Positions 41,762 to 49,137 are shown, counted from the first letter of the stretch. The stretch is 52,701 nt of DNA from JTS-RE9 sp964649195 (GCA_964649195.1 CAZYPK010000016.1:1-52701); one strand, 5' to 3'. The notes: generated by a model from the sequence alone, not told the origin. Numbers and translations are program-made.

Positions 41762-41791
41762 AAAAAGCCCACGCACTCCGGTGCGTGGGCT
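41762..41791 (-). terminator. Intrinsic terminator of tRNA-Glu
   Basis: On the minus strand GCCCACGCAC-CGGA-GTGCGTGGGC, a perfect 10-bp stem with a 4-nt loop, followed by TTTTT. It lies 12 nt past the tRNA 3' end and before the propeller gene, so the tRNA has its own unit. Confidence 0.85.
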
Positions 41792-41802
41792 GGGTCTTTC
41801 AA

Positions 41803-41875
41803 TACCCCCAACGGGATTTGAACCCGTGTTACCAGGATGAGAACCTGGCGTCCTGGGCCTCTAGACGATGGGGGC
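41803..41875 (-). tRNA. trnE: tRNA-Glu (anticodon CTC)
   Basis: A 73-nt tRNA. The acceptor stem GCCCCCA/TGGGGGT has six standard pairs and one G-T; the anticodon arm is CCAGG-TTCTCAT-CCTGG, giving CTC, which reads GAG; the T arm is ACGGG-TTCAAAT-CCCGT. The discriminator is A and CCA is not encoded. It is the only tRNA seen in the window. Confidence 0.95.
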
Positions 41876-41948
41876 ATCGGGGCCGGGGACAAGTCCTAAA
41901 GAATAGGGCGGCGGCACGGTCAGCGTCAAATGGAGGGAGGAGATGCGA

Positions 41949-42166
41949 CAGGGCCGTTTCGTTTTCCGAACCGCCTTCGTTGGGAAAAATCCAAATGACA
42001 AAACTCAAGTTCCAAACAAGCTCCAAAATGCAAAATGGAAAAAAACAAGGAATTCGCATTGCGCATTGTTTCCGCCTTTTTCCTTCCGAATTGGAGCTTG
42101 TTTGAGATTTGGTGATTGGGATTTGTGATTTCAGACCGCACGCCAACCAGGAATTAAACGGCCCTG
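41949..42166. mobile_element. 218-bp MITE-like element, copy 2
   Basis: Perfect 11-bp terminal inverted repeats CAGGGCCGTTT and AAACGGCCCTG. The interior matches 28484-28702 in reverse orientation nearly base for base, and the ends match fragments at 16637-16690 and 31712-31790. No open frame longer than incidental is conserved between copies. ATGCGA occurs directly outside the left end and 4 bp outside the right end; whether it is a target duplication is unclear. The remaining 41876-41948 and 42167-42200 hold no gene. Confidence 0.8.
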
Positions 42167-42200
42167 GGGCATGCGATTGCCTCGGGAGGAACTTCGTCCT

Positions 42201-43235
42201 TCACGCCATGCGTCGCAGTTGGTCCCGTTGGATTCCCAGGCTTTCCAGGTGCGGTTCGACTTCGATCCAGAACCGTTTCGCATCGGAGCCGTAGCCCGCG
42301 GTGGGCCGGATGTGCGGGAGCTTTTCGCTGAACCAGGCTTTGAAGCGGGTCATCATCAGTTCGCGGGTGTACTTGCTGATCATGCTGGCCAGCGCGATCG
42401 GCAGATGCAGGCCGTCGCCGTTGACTTCGAACTGCACGGTCATGCAGCGCGGCGTCGGGCCGGCGGTTTCTCGAAGGCGATAGGCGCTGAGCGTGTCGGT
42501 CTCATCGAGGATGGTGATGCCGGCGGAAGGAAAGCACTGGGCGAGCAGTTCGCGGTAGCGGGTTCGGCCCGACTGCCGATCGACGGCGACGATGGGGCTG
42601 TGCCGGCCGTGGTGCTGCCAGATGTGATTCAGATGGGAGGCGACGAAGGTGAAACTGGCCGAGGCTTTGGAGCGCGTGGCGGCGACCATGCGGTTGAAGC
42701 GATCCTCGAAGACGACGGCGGCGCCCAGATCGAGCATCTGAATGCCGCAGTCGTGGGCGGTCCGCGAAAGCAGGTTGCGGGCGATGGCCAGCTCGCCTGC
42801 GGTGGTGGCCAGAGGCAGCGCGTTCCAGGGCCGGGCGTCATCGGCGTGATACCAGGGCAGGTGGCGCAGGTCCTGATGCGTCACCTCGCCCATCGAATCG
42901 AGCCAGCCGTGGATCGTCTGCGGCGAGTCGGCGCCGGCCCGTTGCGAGGCGAAAGCCAGCACGCCCAGCTCCATGTGGCGGATGCCCGCTGCGGGGGTCT
43001 TGAGCTTCTTGGAATCGTTGACGGCGATGCGGCCGCGTTTGTCATTCAGCTCCCGGCAGACCGCCTTGGCCAGCAGCTTCCAAAGGTCCGGGGCGATCGT
43101 GGTGGGCTGGGCGAAGGATTCGTCCGTCACCGGGGAGGCGGACCGGGGTTCAATGCCGAAAACAGCCCGGCCGATGACCAGCGGCCCAAACAGCGGACCG
43201 TAGCCCGCCTCGTCAATGCCGGCGTAAACAAGCAT
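42201..43235 (-). CDS. Large RNase HII-like protein
   Basis: A 344-residue protein resembling ribonuclease HII, which cuts RNA in RNA-DNA hybrids. YAGIDEAGYGPLFGPLVIG at the N-terminus matches the first catalytic strand (Asp-Glu), VNDSKKL matches the next motif, VAVDRQSGRTRY has an Asp where the third acid is expected, and IALASMISKYTREL matches the helix ASxxAKxxRD. Usual RNase HII is about 200 residues; the extra length lies between residues 60 and 200. The Arg in GRG that contacts ribonucleotide is Tyr here (AGYGP). It could be a divergent RNase HII or a relative with another role. TATAGT ends 6 nt before the ATG. Confidence 0.75.
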   Translation of the reverse strand: MLVYAGIDEAGYGPLFGPLVIGRAVFGIEPRSASPVTDESFAQPTTIAPDLWKLLAKAVCRELNDKRGRIAVNDSKKLKTPAAGIRHMELGVLAFASQRAGADSPQTIHGWLDSMGEVTHQDLRHLPWYHADDARPWNALPLATTAGELAIARNLLSRTAHDCGIQMLDLGAAVVFEDRFNRMVAATRSKASASFTFVASHLNHIWQHHGRHSPIVAVDRQSGRTRYRELLAQCFPSAGITILDETDTLSAYRLRETAGPTPRCMTVQFEVNGDGLHLPIALASMISKYTRELMMTRFKAWFSEKLPHIRPTAGYGSDAKRFWIEVEPHLESLGIQRDQLRRMA

Positions 43236-43241
43236 CGGGCC

Positions 43242-43247
43242 ACTATA
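43242..43247 (-). promoter_or_regulatory. -10 hexamer before the RNase HII-like start
   Basis: TATAGT on the minus strand ends 6 nt before the ATG at 43235, with no Shine-Dalgarno site. A leaderless transcript is likely. Confidence 0.4.
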
Positions 43248-43355
43248 CCGTTGAAGAGCCGCTTGCGGCTTCGCTCCGGCCTCCGACCTCCGACCTCTTT
43301 TTCAACATGAGGCGACGCCGATGAAAAAAAAATGTCGATTCCATTGAAATTAGGC

Positions 43356-43384
43356 TTGACAAGACCGTCGTGATAGTCGATTAT
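43356..43384 (+). promoter_or_regulatory. Promoter of the GbsR-type regulator
   Basis: TTGACA, 17 bases, GATTAT: a perfect -35 with ideal spacing and a near-consensus -10. The operator palindrome begins at the next base, so it covers the transcription start. Confidence 0.8.
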
Positions 43385-43400
43385 TTCTGTAGAGACAGAA
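43385..43400 (+). promoter_or_regulatory. Operator palindrome TTCTGT-N4-ACAGAA, site 1
   Basis: A perfect 6+6 inverted repeat with a 4-base spacer, touching the -10 box at 43379-43384. A repressor bound here would block transcription. An identical pair of half-sites occurs at 44105-44120. Confidence 0.75.
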
Positions 43401-43448
43401 GCGGATGAAAGCCGTCTTGACTTGATGGCCGTTAAAACGGAGTTTGCC

Positions 43449-43979
43449 ATGCAACTGACGCCGGTCCAGGAAAAGTTCGTGCTTCACTGGGGCGAGATGG
43501 GCGCCCGCTGGGGCATCAACCGCACGGTGGCGCAGATTCACGCGCTGCTGTTCATCGCCGCCGGCCCGCTCGATGCGGAGGAGATTTCCCATACGCTGTC
43601 GGTGGCGCGGTCCAATGTTTCGACCAGCCTCAAGGAGCTGCAAGGCTGGGGCATCGTGCGGGTGGTGCATGTGATGGGCGACCGCCGGGATCACTTCGAA
43701 TCGATGAAGGATGTGTGGGAGATGTTCGAAGTGGTGCTCACCGAGCGCAAGCGACGCGAGATCGATCCGACGCTCGCCGTGCTGCGCGACTGCGTGATCG
43801 AGGCGGAGAAGGCCGGCGCCTCCGAAGCCCATACGAAGCGGCGGCTCAATGAACTGCTGGGCTTCTTCGAGACGATGAGCGGCTGGTACGAGCAGATGCG
43901 CCGGCTGCCCACGCAGGCCATGCTCAGGTTCGTGAAGCTCGGCGGCAAGGTGAAGAAGTTCCTCGGTCTCAGCGCGTGA
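43449..43979 (+). CDS. GbsR/MarR-family transcriptional regulator
   Basis: A 176-residue winged-helix regulator of the GbsR type. FVLHWGEMGARWGINRTVAQ is followed by HALLFIAAGPLDAEEISHTL, recognition helix SVARSNVSTSLKELQGWG and the wing VRVVHVMGDRRDHFES, then DVWEMFEVVLTERKRREID, a family signature. The C-terminal part is helical and forms the dimer. GbsR proteins are repressors that respond to choline in Bacillus; the ligand here is unknown. GGAG 7 nt upstream supports the ATG at 43449, although TTG at 43422 and ATG at 43425 are in frame. A strong promoter with an operator lies upstream, and the same operator occurs 125 bp after its stop, so it probably controls itself and the next operon. 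Confidence 0.9.
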   Translation: MQLTPVQEKFVLHWGEMGARWGINRTVAQIHALLFIAAGPLDAEEISHTLSVARSNVSTSLKELQGWGIVRVVHVMGDRRDHFESMKDVWEMFEVVLTERKRREIDPTLAVLRDCVIEAEKAGASEAHTKRRLNELLGFFETMSGWYEQMRRLPTQAMLRFVKLGGKVKKFLGLSA

Positions 43980-44033
43980 TGCGCAGGCGCCCGTTGTGCC
44001 GTCCGGTCCCTCAATCCGAACCCAGGTGCAATC

Positions 44034-45425
44034 ATGACCCGGCTCACCCGAAATCTGGATGGCGACCCCGACCTGCCGGTCGAGCTTTTTATTTGGGATG
44101 GTGTTTCTGTTCGTACAGAAAAGACCAACAAAACAGGAAGAATCTTGCCCGGCACGTTTCACGCCGGGTTCCTGGCCTACGACGCGGATTGCGGGTTCTG
44201 TGTCCGCTGGGTCGAACGGGTGCGAAGGATCGTCGGGGCAAGGAACATCCGGTTCGTGCCGCTGGCCACGCCCTGGGTCCGGCGGCGTCTGGGGCTGCGC
44301 GATGGTGAACAGCCCGATCGTATCTGGCTGCTGCTGCCTGACGGATCGAAGCGGGGCGGGGCGGATGCGGTCATCGAACTGGCCAGGCGGGTGGGGTGGG
44401 CCAGGCCGCTGGCGTGGATCGCGGGCTTGCCGGGGATTCGCGGCCTCCTTCACCGAGGCTACGGCTGGGTCGCCAATCATCGCCATTGCCTGGGCGGTCA
44501 ATGCGCCTTGCCGGCGATCACCCGTTCCGCCCCCCGTCGCGGCACCGGCGCAGCCGATCACTTCATCGACTGGTTGCCGCTGTTGGTCATGACGATCATC
44601 ACGATTCTCGCCATGCCCCGGCAGCCCGCGTGGCTGTTCATGTGGGTGCTGGCGGCGGCGATGTTCGCCGGTTTCAAATGGCTGATGTTTCGCCGGGCGC
44701 TGCGCACCGGTTTGCGAACCACCACCCTCCGCATGATGGCGTTCCTCTTTCTCTGGCCGGGGCTGGATGCAAAAGCGGCGCTCGATGTCGATCGCAAGCC
44801 CGCCGTCAAGCCGCAGCGGGAGGAAGTGGTGATCGCGCTGAGCAAGATGATGCTCGGCGCAGGATTGTTCTTCATCTTCGCGCGCTTCGTCCCCGCGCCA
44901 TCGCCGCTGCTGACCGGCTGGATCGCGATGGTCGGCATCATCTTCATGCTGCACTTCGGCCTGTTTCATCTCATCGCCCTGGCATGGCGCGCTCGCGGCA
45001 TCGATGTGCCGCTGATGATGCGAAATCCTGTCGCCTCTTGCAGCGTGGGGGAGTTCTGGGGCAGGCGATGGAACCGCGATTTTCGTGTGCTGTCGCACGA
45101 GATCATCTTTCAGCCGATGGTGCGCCGCATCGGAACGCGAACTGCGGCGGCGCTCGTCTTCCTCTTCTCCGGCCTCGTTCACGATCTGGTGATCTCACTC
45201 CCCGCCTCCGCCGGGTTCGGCTTGCCCACGCTCTATTTCCTGATTCAGTTCGCCGGCCTGTGGTTTGAAGGAACGAGCCTCGGCAAACGCATCGGCCTGG
45301 CGCAAGGTTGGCGTGGCTGGTGTTTCACCTTCATCGTCACCGTGGGTCCGGTGATGCTGCTCTTCCATCCGCCCTTCGTGCAGGAAGTGATTCTTCCGTT
45401 CGCCCGCGCATTGGGCGCGTTGTGA
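44034..45425 (+). CDS. DCC thiol-disulfide oxidoreductase fused to wax-synthase-like MBOAT domain
   Basis: A 463-residue fusion. Residues about 47-165 form a DCC domain (LAYDADCGFCVRWVERVRR, the DxxCxxC signature; FVPLATP; ending HCLGGQC). From about residue 180 it has seven or more membrane segments with wax-synthase/MBOAT_2 landmarks ASCSVGEFWGRRWNRDF and FLFSGLVHDL. MBOAT_2 proteins transfer acyl groups to alcohols; a DCC domain would do thiol redox. I do not know a described protein of this order. The start is uncertain: ATG 44034 has AGGTG upstream, but the operator at 44105-44120 would then be inside the gene, and TTG 44145 with AGGAAG directly before it would place the operator in front. 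Confidence 0.82.
   Translation: MTRLTRNLDGDPDLPVELFIWDGVSVRTEKTNKTGRILPGTFHAGFLAYDADCGFCVRWVERVRRIVGARNIRFVPLATPWVRRRLGLRDGEQPDRIWLLLPDGSKRGGADAVIELARRVGWARPLAWIAGLPGIRGLLHRGYGWVANHRHCLGGQCALPAITRSAPRRGTGAADHFIDWLPLLVMTIITILAMPRQPAWLFMWVLAAAMFAGFKWLMFRRALRTGLRTTTLRMMAFLFLWPGLDAKAALDVDRKPAVKPQREEVVIALSKMMLGAGLFFIFARFVPAPSPLLTGWIAMVGIIFMLHFGLFHLIALAWRARGIDVPLMMRNPVASCSVGEFWGRRWNRDFRVLSHEIIFQPMVRRIGTRTAAALVFLFSGLVHDLVISLPASAGFGLPTLYFLIQFAGLWFEGTSLGKRIGLAQGWRGWCFTFIVTVGPVMLLFHPPFVQEVILPFARALGAL
44105..44120 (+). promoter_or_regulatory. Operator palindrome TTCTGT-N4-ACAGAA, site 2
   Basis: The same half-sites and spacing as 43385-43400, spacer TCGT. It lies 125 bp after the regulator stop and ahead of a TTG start at 44145 with AGGAAG. 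No good -35/-10 pair was found around it, so it may act as a roadblock or as a second binding site for looping. Confidence 0.7.
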
Positions 45426-45480
45426 TCGGTCAAGGCAATCGCAGCTTTGCTTTCTGAACGGCTCTTGCAAAGGCAACATC

Positions 45481-45894
45481 ATGAACACGCTTGAACTGCT
45501 CATCTTCATCGCGGGGCTTCTGCACTTTGGCGTGCTCATCGCCAGCGCGCTGGTGCCGCAGGTGCTCGACTGGAAGGCGGAACTCGCCCGCGTCAGTCCG
45601 CTGACCCGCCAGCTTGTCTGGACGCATGGCATCTTCATCGTCCTCGTCATCATCGGCTTCGGTCTGCTGGGCATGTCATGCAGTGCGCCGCTGGCCTCGG
45701 GCGATCCGCTGGCCCGCGCGGTCTGCGCCTTCATCGCCATCTTCTGGGGGGCGCGCGTGTCGCTGCAATACACCTGGCTTGATGCGAGAACGCATCTGAC
45801 CAGAACGTACCTGAAGCTTGGATACCACGGCCTGACGCTGTTGTTTGCGTACTTCACCGGCGTGTTCGGATACGCGGCGCTGCGATCCATATAG
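45481..45894 (+). CDS. Small membrane protein, paralogue A
   Basis: A 137-residue protein with four hydrophobic segments (LELLIFIAGLLHFGVLIASAL, GIFIVLVIIGFGLLGM, AVCAFIAIFWGARVSLQY, LTLLFAYFTGVFGYAAL). It shares SPLTRQ, DPLAR, FIxIFWGxR and AYFTGVFGYA with the protein at 46876-47298, so the two are paralogues about 30 percent alike by eye. AAAGG lies 7 nt before the ATG. No family recognised. It is the second gene of the operon after the DCC-MBOAT fusion (55 bp gap). Confidence 0.7.
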   Translation: MNTLELLIFIAGLLHFGVLIASALVPQVLDWKAELARVSPLTRQLVWTHGIFIVLVIIGFGLLGMSCSAPLASGDPLARAVCAFIAIFWGARVSLQYTWLDARTHLTRTYLKLGYHGLTLLFAYFTGVFGYAALRSI

Positions 45895-45990
45895 CCCCGG
45901 CCCCCGGCCCCGGCCGAAGCGTCGGCGCGAATTCACGCGATTTTCCCGGTGAAAACCGGGGGCATGGGGCCGGTCATCAAGGAGGTTGTC

Positions 45991-46818
45991 ATGCTCGAAA
46001 TCAAGGAACCACCATCGGCAAGGCGGAGCACAACGCTCAGCGAGGCGGCGCGCATCCGCATGACCGCGCAGGAGGGAACGCCGCTGCTGCACAGCGACTG
46101 GGTGCGATCGCTCTTCCTTCATTACGAGACGGATGCGCAGGCGCTGGCGAAGTTCGTGCCTTATGAACTGGACCTGCATCGCGGGTCCGCCTATGTCAGC
46201 CTGGTGGCGTTTCAGATGCGGAACCTGCGTCCGCACCTGGGCGGCGCGATGACCGCCTGGCTGAGCCGGCCGGTGGCGAATCACGGGTTTCTCAACGTGC
46301 GGACCTATGTCAAACATCGCGGTGAGGCGGGCATTTTCTTTCTCGCCGAGTGGCTGCCCAATGCGCTGAGCGTGTTCATCGGTCCGCGCGTGTTCGGCCT
46401 GCCTTATCGCCGCGGCAAGCTGAACTACGAACACGATCACGAAGCGGGCGCGCTTGCAGGCATGGTGAGCGCGAAGGGCGCAGGCGGTGATGATCAACTC
46501 CGCTATCGCGCCCGCGTCGAGACCGATGCCCCGTTCGCTCCGTGCGCCGCGGACACCCTCGATGAGTTTCTGCTGGAGCGTTACACCGCCTTCACCGAGC
46601 GGGGCGGTGTGCGCAGAAGGTTTCGCGTCTGGCACGAGCCCTGGCCGCAGCGGGCGGTGAGCGCGGCGATCGATGACCAGGCCCTGATCGCGCAGACGGG
46701 AGACTGGCTCGGTCATGCGCGGTTCATCGGCGCGAACTATTCGCCGGGCGTGTTCGATGTGCAACTGGGCAGGCCCCAGTGCATCAACGGCGAACATTGC
46801 CAGCGGCGCTGGCCTTGA
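45991..46818 (+). CDS. DUF2071 (YqjF-like) protein
   Basis: A 275-residue protein of the DUF2071 family: LLHSDWVRSLFLHYETDAQ, VPYELDLHRGSAYVSLVAFQM, NHGFLNVRTYVKHRGEAGIFFL and GLPYRRGKLNY are typical. The family has a lipocalin- or acetoacetate-decarboxylase-like fold and unknown function. AAGGAGG 5 nt before the ATG is the strongest ribosome site in the window; reading frames upstream of it are discounted. It lies between the two paralogous membrane proteins, suggesting they work together. Confidence 0.85.
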   Translation: MLEIKEPPSARRSTTLSEAARIRMTAQEGTPLLHSDWVRSLFLHYETDAQALAKFVPYELDLHRGSAYVSLVAFQMRNLRPHLGGAMTAWLSRPVANHGFLNVRTYVKHRGEAGIFFLAEWLPNALSVFIGPRVFGLPYRRGKLNYEHDHEAGALAGMVSAKGAGGDDQLRYRARVETDAPFAPCAADTLDEFLLERYTAFTERGGVRRRFRVWHEPWPQRAVSAAIDDQALIAQTGDWLGHARFIGANYSPGVFDVQLGRPQCINGEHCQRRWP

Positions 46819-46875
46819 AATGAGCGTGAATGCAGGCGGAAAATCGCCGTGTCATTTTTCCGAAAGGCGTTGATC

Positions 46876-47298
46876 ATGGACATCACCTTCCATCTTCGAA
46901 TCGTCGGCCTGATCATGTTCGGCATCGTGCTGCTGAACTTCGCGGTGTGGAAACGCTTTCAGTGGATGCAGGAAATCGAGCGACTCTCGCCGCTGACGCG
47001 GCAGGTGTTCATCGTACACAGCTTCTACATCATGCTCAGCGTGGCCGCGTTCGGCGCGCTCTCGCTCCTTCATCCGCGGACGCTCGTCGAGCAGGCGCCG
47101 CTGGCCAGGCTGGTGCTCATCTTTCTCGTCGTGTTCTGGGGTTCCAGGCTCATCGCCCAGCTTTTCTATTACGACCCATCCCTGTGGCGCGGCCAGCGGC
47201 TGAACACGTTCATTCACATCACCTTCACCGGCGTGTGGGCCTATTTCACCGCGGTCTATGGCTGGGCGCTGGCGATGCAGTTGAAAGCCGCCGCATGA
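46876..47298 (+). CDS. Small membrane protein, paralogue B
   Basis: A 140-residue protein with four hydrophobic segments. Shared with paralogue A (45481-45894) are LSPLTRQ, APLAR, VVFWGSR and WAYFTAVYGWAL. AAAGG lies 8 nt before the ATG; a GTG nine codons earlier is in frame but lacks this. The conserved Arg in FWGxR and in TRQ may face a shared partner. No known family. Confidence 0.7.
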   Translation: MDITFHLRIVGLIMFGIVLLNFAVWKRFQWMQEIERLSPLTRQVFIVHSFYIMLSVAAFGALSLLHPRTLVEQAPLARLVLIFLVVFWGSRLIAQLFYYDPSLWRGQRLNTFIHITFTGVWAYFTAVYGWALAMQLKAAA

Positions 47299-47358
47299 CC
47301 ATCGCACGTTGATCTCGCGGCGCACCACGGATCATGCGCAACACAAAAGGAGTTCATC

Positions 47359-47964
47359 ATGTTCACTCCAACCCTTCAAACGATTCGTACCGCCGAGGCG
47401 TCGATGTCCGGCCGGATGATGGATGGCGATTCATCCATGTTTCTCCTGCCGCCCTCGGTGCGCATGCTGCTGATGCTCATCGCCTTTGCGGGATCGGCGG
47501 TTTATGCCGCCAGTTACCGCCTGATCGCAGGTGTGACGGATCTCGCACCCATCGCCGCAGCCATCGGCGTCGCCGCGGCCATTGCGTGGATCGGCTTCGG
47601 CTTTCTGCTGCTGATGGTGGCGCAGATGCACCCGAAACGCTTTGCCCGCGTGTCGGTCTGGCACTGGGCCGACGCCTGTCTGATGACGATGTCGCTGGGC
47701 ATGGCGATCAAGATGATCGGCGCGGGCGGCAACGTGATCGCCGCGGCGCTTCACGGTGAAGGCGTCGCGCCTGCGATGCTTGCGCCGTTGCAACTGGCGC
47801 TGCTTGTCGTCACCGATGTGGCGATGGGATTTCTCTTTGCGCGACTGACGGCACGATTGGGCATGCCAACGCGCATGGCCTGCCTGCTCTGGATCGTCGC
47901 GCTCAACGGCATCTTCGCGGCGGCGCTGGTCAGCCTGCTCGCCTGCGGAGGGTTCATGCCATGA
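47359..47964 (+). CDS. Membrane protein, last gene of the GbsR operon
   Basis: A 201-residue membrane protein with five or so hydrophobic segments (VRMLLMLIAFAGSAVYAASY, IAAAIGVAAAIAWIGFGFLLL, ACLMTMSLGMAIKMI, LQLALLVVTDVAMGFLFARL, LLWIVALNGIFAAALVSLLA) and a 35-residue polar N-terminal tail. AAAGGAG lies 6 nt before the ATG. It has no resemblance to the small paralogues and no family I recognise. It converges on the rhodanese gene 30 bp further on. Confidence 0.65.
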   Translation: MFTPTLQTIRTAEASMSGRMMDGDSSMFLLPPSVRMLLMLIAFAGSAVYAASYRLIAGVTDLAPIAAAIGVAAAIAWIGFGFLLLMVAQMHPKRFARVSVWHWADACLMTMSLGMAIKMIGAGGNVIAAALHGEGVAPAMLAPLQLALLVVTDVAMGFLFARLTARLGMPTRMACLLWIVALNGIFAAALVSLLACGGFMP

Positions 47965-47993
47965 AACTCAACATGCCGACACCCGCCGGGCGG

Positions 47994-48368
47994 TCACGGC
48001 TTTTCGATGGGCAGGCCCGCTTCCTTCCAGGCGCGGTAACCGCCATCCATCGACCAGACGTTGGTGTAGCCCATTTTCTGAAGATTGTCGGCGGCGAGTG
48101 CGGAGCGGTAGCCGCCGCCGCAGTAGAGGACGAGTTCGGTGGCGGTGTCAGGCACGCGGGTTTCGATGTCCCGCTCGATGACGCCTTTGCCAAGATGCAC
48201 GGCGCCGGGGATGCGGCCCGCGGCGAACTCGCTCTCTTCGCGCACATCGATGAGCAGGAACGGTTCCTTGCGCCCGACGCGCGGCTGCACATCGGCGAGG
48301 GTCAGTTCCTTGATGCGCGAGCGGGCATCGTTGACGATCTTGAGGAAACCGGGGGTGTGTTTGGCCAT
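47994..48368 (-). CDS. Rhodanese-domain protein
   Basis: A single-domain rhodanese of 124 residues. LLIDVREESEFAAGRIPGAVHLG is the entry motif, and LYCGGGYRSALAA near residue 83 is the active-site loop with its catalytic Cys, followed by MGYTNVWSMDGGYRAWKEAGLPIE. These proteins carry a persulfide for sulfur transfer or cyanide detoxification. It is on the strand opposite to the membrane operon; no partner is visible. Confidence 0.9.
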   Translation of the reverse strand: MAKHTPGFLKIVNDARSRIKELTLADVQPRVGRKEPFLLIDVREESEFAAGRIPGAVHLGKGVIERDIETRVPDTATELVLYCGGGYRSALAADNLQKMGYTNVWSMDGGYRAWKEAGLPIEKP

Positions 48369-48397
48369 GATGGTGGTAAGCCTTGTGTGTGAATGAT

Positions 48398-48850
48398 TCA
48401 GGAGTTGATTCTATTCAGTGCGTCAATGCTTGGATATCGCCCAATTTCGCGCAGCAATCTTCGTTCGAGTATTCGCTGGACGCGATTGAAGCCCAGCAGC
48501 CGGGCGGTGACTTTGCCGATGGGAGAGATTCCATCGATGCGGTCGCCGTTGAGCGTGAAATGGTCGTTCCAGCGGTCGAGTCGAGGGTTGAACAGTCGAA
48601 GGAACTGTCCGTTGTCCTGATCGATCGAGCCGACATCACTGCCCTTGGCCTGATTGCAGAACACGCAGGCCAGCGCCAGATTTTCTTCGCTGGTGATGCC
48701 CAGATGTTTCTCGCTGATGATGTGATCAGCCGCGCAGCCGAAGGTGGTGTCCTCCTCGGCGATGAGACAGTATTCGCACAGCGAACGGGCTCTGGCGACG
48801 ACCAGGCGGCGCAGCTCGGCGCTGATGTAAGACGTGGACATGCCCTTCAC
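48398..48850 (-). CDS. HNH endonuclease
   Basis: A 150-residue HNH nuclease. CEYCLIAEEDTTFGCAADHIISEKHLG contains the first zinc pair and the catalytic His of the DH motif; NLALACVFCNQAKGSDVGS completes it with the second pair. The remainder (GQFLRLFNPRLDRWNDHF) is common to the HNH family found in many bacteria near small unknown genes. The GTG start overlaps the upstream stop by 4 bp, so the pair is co-translated. Confidence 0.88.
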   Translation of the reverse strand: MKGMSTSYISAELRRLVVARARSLCEYCLIAEEDTTFGCAADHIISEKHLGITSEENLALACVFCNQAKGSDVGSIDQDNGQFLRLFNPRLDRWNDHFTLNGDRIDGISPIGKVTARLLGFNRVQRILERRLLREIGRYPSIDALNRINS

Positions 48851-49083
48851 TCATCACTCAGCCGCAGCCTGGCGCGGGCCTTGGCCAGCCTCAGCAGATG
48901 TTCCAGTTGAAGGTAGTTTTGGAGGTCCGCCGTTTCTTCGCTGGAAAGTCCGATCGTCTTCTGCCGATGGATCAGGTCGGCCACCAAAGCCTTGGCGGAA
49001 TCCGAAGGCGTGAACTCGGCGACATCGCGGCTGGAGGCGCCGCCGGCGATGAAGTCAACCAGTTCTTCGTAGGCAAGTGTCAT
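48847..49083 (-). CDS. Small helical partner of the HNH nuclease
   Basis: A 78-residue, mostly helical acidic protein (TLAYEELVDFIAGGASSRDV, then LQNYLQLEHLLRLAKARARL). The order small acidic protein then nuclease, with a GTGA overlap, is that of antitoxin-toxin or immunity pairs, but such small genes also accompany harmless HNH genes in cyanobacteria and planctomycetes. No named family. Confidence 0.65.
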   Translation of the reverse strand: MTLAYEELVDFIAGGASSRDVAEFTPSDSAKALVADLIHRQKTIGLSSEETADLQNYLQLEHLLRLAKARARLRLSDE

Positions 49084-49137
49084 GAGAGGTTCCGGAGAAA
49101 CCTGGCGTGATGCCGATATTCTAGCCTGAAATCCCGA

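Noticed and set aside
41943..42176. ATGCGA as a target-site duplication of the MITE
   Set aside because: The right copy is 4 bp away from the inverted-repeat end, and no such pair flanks copy 1.
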